Notes under the pieces: generated by a model
What the model was told of the DNA's origin: nothing
Seen by the model: the letters and a program-made list of their open reading frames with translations, nothing else
The model's database searches: none
Made by a program: the position numbers and the translations under genes
In this document: positions 17,641-25,895 of the stretch, piece after piece
Layout: each line of letters opens with the position of its first letter
Numbering within the stretch: position 1 is the first letter of the stretch
Assembly (NCBI GenBank): GCA_016200895.1
Contig: JACQDX010000132.1
Span: 58,844-122,843, forward strand
DNA from: Burkholderiales bacterium
Lineage (GTDB): Bacteria > Pseudomonadota > Gammaproteobacteria > Burkholderiales > Burkholderiaceae_D
DNA: 64,000 nucleotides
Direction of reading: 5' to 3'

Positions 17641-19212
17641 CTATTTTTTTCCTAACACACCATCATGACGACACCAGATATTCCCTGCATTTTCATCACG
17701 TAGATTCTCAGGCAATAAAGCCTGTGGCAAATTTTGATAACAGACCGGGCGCAAAAAACGATGTATGGCTGCCGTCCCTACTGAGGTGCTGCGGCCATCT
17801 GAAGTGGCTGGATAAGGACCACCATGCACCATGGCAGTGGCAACTTCAACACCAGTGGGAAAGCCATTGGCCAATATCCGTCCAACCTTGCGCTCCAACA
17901 CTGGCAGCAATGCGCTGGCCTGTTCAAAATCGGCTTCTTCTATCTGTACCGTGGCAGTCAGTTGCCCTTCCAGCCCTTCAGTCACGGCGCGCATCTGGTC
18001 TACATCGCGGCAAACGACCAGTAATGAGGTCGGGCCGAACACTTCGCTCTGCAATGCATGCTGGTTCAGGAAGGTATCTGCACTGCTTACAAACATGGCA
18101 GGATTACCCTTGCCTTCTTCGGCATCGACCTTGATCAGGGTGCTGACTTCTTTTGCTTCAGTCAAGGTTTCTACTCCACGCTGATAGTTGGCTGCAATAC
18201 CTGGCGTCAGCATGGGGGCGGGTGATACACCGGATATGATCTGGGTAGCCGATTTGACAAACCTGTCCAGGTCTGGCCCATCTACTGCCAGCACCAGGCC
18301 GGGGTTGGTGCAGAATTGTCCTGCGCCCAGAGTCAGCGAGGTCACAAAATCTTTGGCAATCTCTTCAGCCCTTTGCGCCAATGCTTGCGAAAATAGAAAG
18401 AGTGGATTGATACTGCTCATTTCCGCATACACAGGTATAGGTTGCGGGCGTGCTGCCGCCACAGCCATCAAGGCCAATCCACCAGCACGCGATCCGGTAA
18501 AACCCACGGCCTGTATGGCAGGATGACGCACCAGCTCCTGGCCAATTTCATTGCCGCTACCTGTCAGCAAGGAAAACACGCCACCAGGCAAACTGCACAA
18601 CTCCACAGCTTTGACGATGGCACGACCAACCAGCTCGGACGTACCAGGGTGGGCAGGATGCACTTTCATTACCACCGGACAGCCTGCTGCAAAAGCCGCC
18701 GCCGTATCACCGCCGGCCACGGAAAACGCTAACGGAAAGTTGCTGGCTGCGAATACGGCAACTGGCCCCAGCCCTATCAATTGCATACGCAAATCCGGGC
18801 GTGGTGGCTGGCGATCAGGCAAGGCGCTGTCGATACGGATATCCGGCCATGAGCCTTCACGCAAGAGATCAGCAAACAATTGCAACTGGTTGATGGTACG
18901 ACCGCGTTCACTCTCCAGACGTCCGCGCAACAAACCGGTTTCGGCCATCGCACGCTCGATCAGGCGATCGCCCAGGGCCATGATCTGCTGGCCTATGGTT
19001 TCAAGAAAAACGGCTCTTTGCTCACCAGTGCAGGCACGAAACGGGTCAAATGCAGTCTGTGCCAGATTGCAGGCGGTATCAATCTGCTGCTTGTCCACCG
19101 CATAAAAAGCCGGAGCCATGCTTACCATTTTGGCGGGATCAAATGCCAGGAAAGAATTACCACTTCCCTTGTCAGCAATACCACCTATCAGGGCTTCGCC
19201 AGTGATATTCAT
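17641..19212 (-). CDS. 2-oxoglutarate semialdehyde dehydrogenase (aldehyde dehydrogenase family)
   Basis: This is a 523-residue aldehyde dehydrogenase of the KGSADH group. It has FAASNFPLAFSVAGGDTAAA (cofactor-binding), KVHPAHPGTSELV, the general-base Glu in YAEMSSINP and the catalytic Cys in GAGQFCTNPG near residue 295. The N-terminus overlaps the AraD1 stop as ATGA, showing tight coupling. In the non-phosphorylative arabinose route the enzyme oxidises 2-oxoglutarate semialdehyde to 2-oxoglutarate, feeding the citric acid cycle; the neighbouring AraD1-like and IlvD-like genes support this reaction over other aldehydes. It is a soluble cytosolic enzyme. Confidence 0.92.
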   Translation of the reverse strand: MNITGEALIGGIADKGSGNSFLAFDPAKMVSMAPAFYAVDKQQIDTACNLAQTAFDPFRACTGEQRAVFLETIGQQIMALGDRLIERAMAETGLLRGRLESERGRTINQLQLFADLLREGSWPDIRIDSALPDRQPPRPDLRMQLIGLGPVAVFAASNFPLAFSVAGGDTAAAFAAGCPVVMKVHPAHPGTSELVGRAIVKAVELCSLPGGVFSLLTGSGNEIGQELVRHPAIQAVGFTGSRAGGLALMAVAAARPQPIPVYAEMSSINPLFLFSQALAQRAEEIAKDFVTSLTLGAGQFCTNPGLVLAVDGPDLDRFVKSATQIISGVSPAPMLTPGIAANYQRGVETLTEAKEVSTLIKVDAEEGKGNPAMFVSSADTFLNQHALQSEVFGPTSLLVVCRDVDQMRAVTEGLEGQLTATVQIEEADFEQASALLPVLERKVGRILANGFPTGVEVATAMVHGGPYPATSDGRSTSVGTAAIHRFLRPVCYQNLPQALLPENLRDENAGNIWCRHDGVLGKK

Positions 19213-20201
19213 AGGGCTTTGACCTTGGCAAACTCACTGTTCTTAATGGCCAGACAATTACGCAGTGCTGGCCCAAACGCAGGCGACTCTATTTCAAAGG
19301 TTTCACCAGCCTTGACACTCACACCGTCAGCAAAGCTCAATGTCGCCGTACCAAAGAAGTGGATGTGTACATCACCGGGACGATTGAACAGAGGATATTT
19401 AAAGTGATGATATTCAAGATTGGCAATGGTATGTGACATGTTCTGCTCACCACTGACGAAACTTTTTTCCCATCTTGGCTTACCTTCAATATCGTATATG
19501 CGGGATGTACCAGCAACATGCTGAGGTAATTCACCAATCAACAAAGCGGGCCCCAGACCACATACACGCAACTTGGAATGTGCGAGATACAGATAGTTCT
19601 GGCGCTCTGTCACATGATCAGAAAATTCATTGCCAATCGAGTAGCCAACGCGATAGGGCACGCCATCGTCACCGATGACATACAGGCCAGCGATCTCTGG
19701 CTCTTCACCACCATCCAGCGCAAAGTCTGGCATATCCAGACTCTGTCCACTGGCACGGACAACGGAGCCATCCCCTTTGTAAAACCATTCTGGCTGTACG
19801 CCAGTTGCACCTGCAGCTGGCTTCCCGCCCTCAACACCCATACGGAACATCTTCATGCTGTCACTCAGATTTTCAACGTCACCGCCGATTTTTTTGTGCA
19901 TGGCGTCGCGCGCATCAGCGCTGCCCAGGTGTGTCAATCCGGTACCGGTGACGTAGCAGTGTGCATCATCCTGATGATCCAGTGGCGGCAGCAAGCGCCC
20001 TCCTTTGGCTACGTCCGCATAGTTATAGATCGTATTACCCAATGCTGCAGTGGCCAGCTTTTCTATGCCAGTGCTCGACTTGATTGCAGCCTGCGCCAGT
20101 GCATAGCTGCTGGGATATGCATCAATGACACGAATCTGATCTTGTTCCAGCGCGCCTAACAGGCGTGTGCCAGATGGGCTTGTAAATTGTACGAGTAACA
20201 T
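19209..20201 (-). CDS. araD1: AraD1/GguC-family protein (2-keto-3-deoxy-L-arabinonate dehydratase, FAH fold)
   Basis: This is a 330-residue protein of the fumarylacetoacetate hydrolase superfamily in the GguC/AraD1 branch. The C-terminal FAH domain shows the metal-binding acids in ALDGGEEPEIAGLY and the stretch GYSIGNEFSDHVTERQN. Members are placed in arabinose operons next to arabinonate dehydratase and semialdehyde dehydrogenase, as here, and are thought to dehydrate 2-keto-3-deoxy-L-arabinonate to 2-oxoglutarate semialdehyde. AGGAG six bases before the ATG fixes the start; the stop overlaps the next gene. The alternative, aldol cleavage to glycolaldehyde and pyruvate, is less likely because a semialdehyde dehydrogenase follows directly. 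Confidence 0.88.
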   Translation of the reverse strand: MLLVQFTSPSGTRLLGALEQDQIRVIDAYPSSYALAQAAIKSSTGIEKLATAALGNTIYNYADVAKGGRLLPPLDHQDDAHCYVTGTGLTHLGSADARDAMHKKIGGDVENLSDSMKMFRMGVEGGKPAAGATGVQPEWFYKGDGSVVRASGQSLDMPDFALDGGEEPEIAGLYVIGDDGVPYRVGYSIGNEFSDHVTERQNYLYLAHSKLRVCGLGPALLIGELPQHVAGTSRIYDIEGKPRWEKSFVSGEQNMSHTIANLEYHHFKYPLFNRPGDVHIHFFGTATLSFADGVSVKAGETFEIESPAFGPALRNCLAIKNSEFAKVKAL

Positions 20202-20240
20202 ATTTTCTCCTGAAGCCGCGTAATGTTGCTGATCACCGAA

Positions 20241-21983
20241 TTAATGAGAATGCTTGGGTACGGCCGAACCACGGCTTCCCACCAGGAAATCAAAATCACA
20301 TCCCTGATCAGCCTGCAATACATGATCTATATATAACTGCTGATAGCCAGTCTTGGTGGATGGTTGCAGCTTTTCTGCACGACTGGCCAGGCGTTGCTGG
20401 ATTTCTTCATCAGTAACATCCAGGTCCAGCCTGCCATTGCGGCAATCCAGCGTGATCCAGTCGCCATCCTGCACTATGCCAAGGGGGCCGCCTGCCATGG
20501 CCTCCGGCGCCACATGCAAGACCACGGTGCCATAAGCGGTGCCACTCATGCGGGCATCTGAAATCCTGACCATATCCTTGACACCCTGCGCCAGCAATTT
20601 CGGCGGCAAGCCCATATTGCCGACCTCGGCCATGCCGGGATAACCTTTGGGACCACAATTTTTCATGAGCAGTATGGAATTCGCATCGACATCCAGATCG
20701 GGATCAAGTATGCGTTGCTTGTAATGTTCAAAATCTTCAAACACCACGGCTTTGCCTCTATGCTGCATCAATGCCGGTGTGGCGGCAGAAGGCTTGAGTA
20801 CCGCACCACGTGGTGCCAGATTGCCGCGCAAGATGCAAATACCACCATCGGCCAGCAAGGGATTATCCAGCGTACGTATGACTTCATCGTTATAGATAGG
20901 CGCTTCCTGGCAGTTTTCCCAGAAGCTTTTGCCATTCACTGTCAAAGCGTCTTTGTGTGGCAACAAACCACCCTCACCCAGACGGCGTACAACGCCAGGC
21001 AAGCCGCCGGCATAATAAAATTCTTCCATCAAAAAGCGGCCAGATGGCATCAGGTCAACGATGGTAGGTGTACCGCGACCGATATTGGTCCAGTCTTCCA
21101 GTTCCAGCGGCACGCCAATACGACCAGCGATTGCTTTTAAATGGATGACTGCATTGGTAGAACCACCAATTGCTGCATTCACGCGTATGGCATTTTCAAA
21201 TGCTGCGCGGGTCAACACTTTGGACAAGCGCAAATCCTCACGCACCATTTCAACTATGCGTATACCTGACATGTGTGCCAGCACATAACGGCGGGAATCA
21301 ACTGCGGGAATCGCTGCATTGTGTGGCAGTGATGTACCCAGAGCCTCAGCCATGCAAGCCATGGTAGATGCCGTGCCCATGGTGTTGCAAGTACCGGCTG
21401 AGCGTGACATGCCGGATTCTGCTGCCATGAACTGATGCATGGTAATGGATCCCGCCTTGACAGCTTCATGCAATTGCCAGACAGCGGTACCGGAACCTAT
21501 GTCCTTGCCATCCAGTTTACCGTTCAGCATAGGGCCGCCGCTGACGACGATAGTAGGAATATCACAGCTTGCTGCTCCCATCAGCAAGGCAGGTGTGGTC
21601 TTGTCACAACCAACCAGCAATACCACGCCATCCATGGGATTGCCGCGTATGGATTCTTCCACATCCATACTGGCCAGGTTGCGCGTCAACATCGCTGTAG
21701 GACGCAAATTGGATTCACCATTTGAAAATACCGGGAATTCAACCGGGAAACCGCCAGCTTCCAAAATGCCTCGTTTGACATGTTCCGCCAGCTTGCGGAA
21801 GTGGGCATTGCATGGTGTCAGTTCGGACCAGGTATTACAGATACCAATGATCGGCTTGCCTTCAAATTCGTGATCAGGAATACCTTGATTCTTCATCCAG
21901 CTGCGATACATGAAGCCGTTTTTATCTTGTGTACCAAACCATTGCGCCGAGCGTAATGCCACTTTTTTCTTTGTTTCAGACAT
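20241..21983 (-). CDS. L-arabinonate dehydratase, IlvD/Edd family
   Basis: This is a 580-residue IlvD/Edd-type dehydratase. Iron-sulfur ligand cysteines are visible in ELTPCNAH, LVGCDKTTPA and SAGTCNTMGTAS. I chose the ATG at 21983 (MSETKKK) over the longer frame because AAGGAGATACTGC precedes it and the family begins there. It removes water from L-arabinonate to give 2-keto-3-deoxy-L-arabinonate, using a [2Fe-2S] cluster and Mg2+. It is the first gene of the minus-strand arabinose/arabinan operon and has the shared LysR-type promoter about 70 bases upstream. D-xylonate or other pentonates are possible side substrates of this group. Confidence 0.92.
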   Translation of the reverse strand: MSETKKKVALRSAQWFGTQDKNGFMYRSWMKNQGIPDHEFEGKPIIGICNTWSELTPCNAHFRKLAEHVKRGILEAGGFPVEFPVFSNGESNLRPTAMLTRNLASMDVEESIRGNPMDGVVLLVGCDKTTPALLMGAASCDIPTIVVSGGPMLNGKLDGKDIGSGTAVWQLHEAVKAGSITMHQFMAAESGMSRSAGTCNTMGTASTMACMAEALGTSLPHNAAIPAVDSRRYVLAHMSGIRIVEMVREDLRLSKVLTRAAFENAIRVNAAIGGSTNAVIHLKAIAGRIGVPLELEDWTNIGRGTPTIVDLMPSGRFLMEEFYYAGGLPGVVRRLGEGGLLPHKDALTVNGKSFWENCQEAPIYNDEVIRTLDNPLLADGGICILRGNLAPRGAVLKPSAATPALMQHRGKAVVFEDFEHYKQRILDPDLDVDANSILLMKNCGPKGYPGMAEVGNMGLPPKLLAQGVKDMVRISDARMSGTAYGTVVLHVAPEAMAGGPLGIVQDGDWITLDCRNGRLDLDVTDEEIQQRLASRAEKLQPSTKTGYQQLYIDHVLQADQGCDFDFLVGSRGSAVPKHSH

Positions 21984-22049
21984 GCAGTATCTCCTTGTTT
22001 TTATGGCGCGAGGTCGCGATTGACGCATGGACCTGCACTTGATGTAGAG

Positions 22050-22116
22050 ATACTAAAGACTCCAATGATGTCTTTCCAATGACTTTTTATTCGCAATTGA
22101 TACTGCAATTGATATC
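22050..22116 (-). promoter_or_regulatory. Putative LysR-activated promoter of the arabinose/arabinan operon
   Basis: On the minus strand the order is GATATC (22116-22111), six bases, AGTATC (22104-22099), fifteen bases, GTCATTGGA (22083-22075). TTGGAA (22079-22074) and TAGTAT (22055-22050) are separated by 18 bases and fit -35 and -10 boxes. A second ATTGGA copy lies inside the spacer (around 22061-22066). Spacing is identical to the sites before the ytfQ-like gene and the first TonB receptor. Confidence 0.65.
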
Positions 22117-22144
22117 ACATAAAAACGAATTGATCCCTGCAAGC

Positions 22145-22170
22145 AAAAAATCCGGGATTTAGCCCGGATT
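22145..22170 (-). terminator. Rho-independent terminator after the symporter-GH43-epimerase operon
   Basis: On the minus strand an eight-base stem AATCCGGG / CCCGGATT with a six-base loop is followed by a T tract (22150-22145). It closes the transcript ending with the aldose epimerase and insulates the arabinonate dehydratase promoter just downstream. The stretch 22171-22296 before it is AT-rich with no gene. Confidence 0.85.
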
Positions 22171-22296
22171 CAGTATCTGATACAGCTGATTTTTTCAATT
22201 TTTTTTTAAGCGAAGAGTTAAAGTCATGGCGCCACAAAATAATCACTCACATGATCGTTTGCAGTAGTAATTCTTCTCCCCTGCTACTCAACTCCA

Positions 22297-23391
22297 TCAA
22301 GTCTGAACAGAAAAGCGATATATTGAGTTTGAGCGATATTCTTCGCCGGGTCGTAATATTGTTGAAGGAAAACCCGGCTGGTTAGGTGAATCTGGAAAAT
22401 GCTGTGGCTCTATGCAAAAACCACTGTATTTTTCATAAACCTGTCCCTTGCCTGCGAGACTGCCATCCAAGAAATTCCCGCTATAAAACTGTAGCCCTGG
22501 TTCATCCGTCCATAATTCCAGTACACGACCAGACACAGGTTCATGGATGTGGATAGCGAGGCTGATTTCTTTTGCCGATGGCTGATTCAAGACAAAATTA
22601 TGGTCATACCCCCGGCCAAAGCGTAATTGCTGATCATCGTCGGCTATATGTGCTGCTACAGGTTTTGTCTGGCGAAAATCGAATGCAGTGCCAGCCACTG
22701 GGGCCATTACTCCTGTTGGTATCAGACCAGCATCGACAGGCGTATACCTGTCTGCATTGATCATCACTTCGTGCTTCAGTACTGAGCCCCGCCCTGCCAG
22801 ATTAAAGTAGGCATGCTGGGTCAGGTTTATTGGCGTCGCCTGGTCAGTAGTAGCCAGATAGCTCACATGCAGCTGATTATCGTCATCCAGTTCATAAATG
22901 ACGGTCACATCCAGGTTGCCTGGGTAACCCTGCTCGCCGTCGATACTGAGACAACGCAGGCTGAGGCCAAGACTATTCGGCTTTTGGAAAGATGTCGCAT
23001 TCCATTTCACTTTATGGAATCCTGCACGCCCCCCATGCAGATGATTTGCACCATCATTACAGTCAAGCTGATATGGTTTGCCATCAAGTTCAAATTTCCC
23101 TTGCGCGATACGATTACCGTAGCGCCCTATCAATGCACCAAAAAAAGCGGACTCGCGTGTATAAGGTAGCAATTCAGCAAAGCCCAGTGTCACGTCAGCC
23201 AATACACCATGCCGGTCTGGTACATGCAATTCGGTAATGATGCCGCCAAAATCTGTTACCTTGACCAACATCCCTTTGCGATTGCGCAGCGTGTACAAAT
23301 TGATAGCCTGACCATCCACTAGGTGGCCAAATACGTTTTGATGCACGCCCGGCACCGGTGTATCGATAGCAAATTGTTCTGTGGACATCAT
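22297..23391 (-). CDS. Aldose 1-epimerase (GalM family)
   Basis: This is a cytosolic mutarotase of about 364 residues. The family catalytic residues are visible: His in GANHLHGGRAGFHKVKW, His in LTQHAYFNLAG and the base Glu in GFCIEPQHFPDSP. It interconverts anomers of aldoses, here probably L-arabinose freed inside the cell by the GH43 gene just upstream, since the dehydrogenase uses a pyranose anomer. The GH43 stop (TGA at 23396-23394) lies right before two ATG codons (23391 and 23388), so translation is probably coupled; there is no independent ribosome site. It is the last gene before the strong terminator. Confidence 0.92.
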   Translation of the reverse strand: MMSTEQFAIDTPVPGVHQNVFGHLVDGQAINLYTLRNRKGMLVKVTDFGGIITELHVPDRHGVLADVTLGFAELLPYTRESAFFGALIGRYGNRIAQGKFELDGKPYQLDCNDGANHLHGGRAGFHKVKWNATSFQKPNSLGLSLRCLSIDGEQGYPGNLDVTVIYELDDDNQLHVSYLATTDQATPINLTQHAYFNLAGRGSVLKHEVMINADRYTPVDAGLIPTGVMAPVAGTAFDFRQTKPVAAHIADDDQQLRFGRGYDHNFVLNQPSAKEISLAIHIHEPVSGRVLELWTDEPGLQFYSGNFLDGSLAGKGQVYEKYSGFCIEPQHFPDSPNQPGFPSTILRPGEEYRSNSIYRFSVQT

Positions 23392-23393
23392 GA

Positions 23394-24344
23394 TCAATCT
23401 GCCAGTGACGGTTTACCAAATTGCGGCATGCCCTGCGTATCCCAGGCTAAGGTCTTGACGAAGGTATGACGATCAGGATTCCAAAGAGGGTCGCCGACAA
23501 TTTCTGTATAAGTGCGGGCGTGGTATACCAGCATCACGGTATCACCATCTTCTGCATACGTGAAGCTGTTGTGCCCGGGGCCGTAGATGCCATGCTCATA
23601 GCAAGTCTGCAATATTGGCGTTGGCGACTTGCTCCAGGATGCGGGATTGAGCAAATCTGCCGTTTCATCTGCAGACAACAAGCCCATGGCATAATTTTCA
23701 TCTGTTGCGCTGGCTGAGTATGAAATAAACAATTTGCCATTTCTCTTCAATACTGATGGTCCTTCGTTGACCCAAAATCCGCGTATCTCCCAGTCAAACT
23801 CAGGTTTGCTCAGCATTACTGGCGGGCCTGCCAATTGCCACGGGGTTTTCATGGGAGCGATATACAAATTGGAATTACCTTCTATGGCATTGTCCTTTTG
23901 CGCCCACAGGTAATACAAGACCTCGTTATGCGTAAAGGTAGTGGCATCAAGGCAGAAGGTATTGATACCTGTGTCTATCTGCCCCATGAATTCCCACGCA
24001 CCTTCAAGTGGATTGGGATTTGTATTGCGAAGGGCATACATCCGGTGCTGGAAAAGTTTATATTTAATTTCACGACTGGGTGCGGCAGCAAAATAGACAT
24101 ACCATGCCCCCTGATTGAAATGCAGTTCCGGTGCCCACAACAATTCGCTATAAGGACCGCTGTCAGGTTTATGCCATACATCTACCACTTGCGCAGTCGC
24201 CAGACCAGCAATCGTAGTAGCACGACGTATTTCTACTCTATCGTATTGAGGGACTGAAGCGGTAAAATAATAATAACCGTCGCTGTGTTTATAGATATAC
24301 GGATCAGCACGCTGCAGTATCAACGGCTTTAAAATTTCTGTCAC
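23394..24344 (-). CDS. Cytosolic GH43 (exo-arabinofuranosidase-like)
   Basis: This is a single-domain GH43 protein of about 316 residues without a signal peptide. The frame extends upstream into the symporter gene, but a GTG at 24344 with GGAG six bases before it gives a natural start 13 bases after the symporter stop. ADPYIYKHSDGYYYF holds the base Asp, LDATTFTHNEVLYYLW the second Asp and NEGPSVLKRNGKLFISY the acid Glu; LWAPELHFNQGAWYVYF is the usual blade. It closely resembles the N-terminal half of the exported double GH43 protein at 52373-54355. It likely hydrolyses arabino-oligosaccharides imported by the adjacent GPH symporter. Confidence 0.87.
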   Translation of the reverse strand: MTEILKPLILQRADPYIYKHSDGYYYFTASVPQYDRVEIRRATTIAGLATAQVVDVWHKPDSGPYSELLWAPELHFNQGAWYVYFAAAPSREIKYKLFQHRMYALRNTNPNPLEGAWEFMGQIDTGINTFCLDATTFTHNEVLYYLWAQKDNAIEGNSNLYIAPMKTPWQLAGPPVMLSKPEFDWEIRGFWVNEGPSVLKRNGKLFISYSASATDENYAMGLLSADETADLLNPASWSKSPTPILQTCYEHGIYGPGHNSFTYAEDGDTVMLVYHARTYTEIVGDPLWNPDRHTFVKTLAWDTQGMPQFGKPSLAD

Positions 24345-24357
24345 ATCATTCTCCAGT

Positions 24358-25719
24358 TCAGGCTTGCGCAAGGAGATAACCCTTGCTACGCATTTCTTCT
24401 TTGACTGCGCCATAATAATCATCACTGATGCGGTATTTGAACATTAACATCCCCATGATGAAATGAAACACACCAGGGATGAGTGAGAACATCAGCGCTA
24501 TGCCAGTCAGGGCAAACTGGGTTTGTTCATGATTTGGCTGATAGTCAAAATACGTGAGCAAGATACCTACAAGACCGCCTGCCACCGCCATGCCAGCTTT
24601 TTGACAGACTGAAATACCACCAAAAGCAAAACCCGATACCCGTTTACCAGTTTTCACCTGGCCATAATCTATGGTCTCGGCAATTGCAGACCAGAATACC
24701 GGCGCATGCAAGTCCACCACAAAAGACAGTAAAAAATACAGGACAAAACCCAATACCACATCACCCGGTTTTACCAAAAAATAAATCAGCACACTAATCC
24801 CGGCTACTGCAATCTGGGTGTAACGAAATAATTTGACCTTGCAATAGAATTTGGTGATCCAGGTCGATGCCACCATGGACAAGATGGCTGCCGCCACACC
24901 TACAGACAAGAATGCCGACACCGTTGCCGTATCGCCACCCAGATAATATTTGGCATAGTAAATCGCTACCGAACCGCGCACGACATAACCTACCGTGCCA
25001 GTTACGCAGACGCCACACAATATCAGCCACTGATCATTGCGCAACAAGACTTGCAGTTGTACCAGCAACGATTGTTTCTCCACCACATGCGTGACTCTTT
25101 CGGTGGTAGTGAAGTAACAAAATAAAAATAGGGCTACACCCATGAATGCCATCAACGCCATCGCAGCCTGGTAACCAGTCGCGGCATTACCACCACCCCA
25201 TTTTTGCGCCAGTATGGGGACTATGATAGTCACCATGAACGCACCTACCTTAGCGAAAAACAAGCGATACCCATTCGCCGACAACCTCTCTTTCGGGTCA
25301 TTCGTCAAGGCACTGACCAGAGAGATATAGGGAATACCAACCCCCGCTGTCATCAGCGTCATGAGTATGTAAGTTGAATAAGCCCAGACCAACTTGGCGT
25401 CATAGGCCCATTCTGGTGTGCTGAATACAAAAACCACGCTGACACCATAAGGTATGGCCAGCCATAAAAGATAGGGACGATAACGCCCGCTACTGCGGGT
25501 ATACCGGTCTGTTATTTGCCCCATGGCCAGATCTGCAATCGCGCCTATGACTTTCACCGCCACAAACAACAATGCCAGGTCAGTCGTCTTCAATCCATAG
25601 ATATCGGTATAGAAAAAAGTAATGATCAGCATCATGGAAGAGATCACGACATTGAGCGCCATGTCCCCGGCACCGAAGCCGATTTTTTCCAGAGTCGATA
25701 ATTGTTGAGTCTCCATCAT
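24358..25719 (-). CDS. GPH-family sugar:cation symporter (MFS)
   Basis: This is an integral membrane protein of about 453 residues with 12 predicted helices and the GPH family features: EKIGFGAGDMALNVV at the start, MGQITDRYTRSSGRYRPYLLW in the loop between helices 2 and 3, and ETIDYGQVKTGKRVSGFAF in the second half. The group carries pentosides, hexuronides and glycosides with Na+ or H+. The cytosolic GH43 that follows at 13 bases suggests arabino-oligosaccharides as cargo. I chose the ATG at 25719 (MMETQQ) with a weak GTGGA upstream; the longer form from 25749 would add ten residues. Confidence 0.88.
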   Translation of the reverse strand: MMETQQLSTLEKIGFGAGDMALNVVISSMMLIITFFYTDIYGLKTTDLALLFVAVKVIGAIADLAMGQITDRYTRSSGRYRPYLLWLAIPYGVSVVFVFSTPEWAYDAKLVWAYSTYILMTLMTAGVGIPYISLVSALTNDPKERLSANGYRLFFAKVGAFMVTIIVPILAQKWGGGNAATGYQAAMALMAFMGVALFLFCYFTTTERVTHVVEKQSLLVQLQVLLRNDQWLILCGVCVTGTVGYVVRGSVAIYYAKYYLGGDTATVSAFLSVGVAAAILSMVASTWITKFYCKVKLFRYTQIAVAGISVLIYFLVKPGDVVLGFVLYFLLSFVVDLHAPVFWSAIAETIDYGQVKTGKRVSGFAFGGISVCQKAGMAVAGGLVGILLTYFDYQPNHEQTQFALTGIALMFSLIPGVFHFIMGMLMFKYRISDDYYGAVKEEMRSKGYLLAQA

Positions 25720-25835
25720 TTTTGTCCACTGTAATACTACATTTTTCATGCGCTACATTTGCCGCATGAATTTTCAAACTGGCATTCTATAGCATGAGAA
25801 AACCACCATGCGGCAAACCACCTTGACCAACAAAT

Positions 25836-25883
25836 ATATCCCGGATGCTCTGAGCCAACTATGGCCCCAAGCTCCCGGGATAT
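25836..25883. terminator. Possible terminator hairpin after the first TonB receptor
   Basis: Nine-base arms ATATCCCGG (25836-25844) and CCGGGATAT (25875-25883) are perfect inverted repeats around a 30-base loop, placed 13 bases beyond the receptor stop. On the minus strand it is followed by an AT-rich tract without a clean T run, so termination would be weak. Confidence 0.45.
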
Positions 25884-25895
25884 CAATTGATTGGA

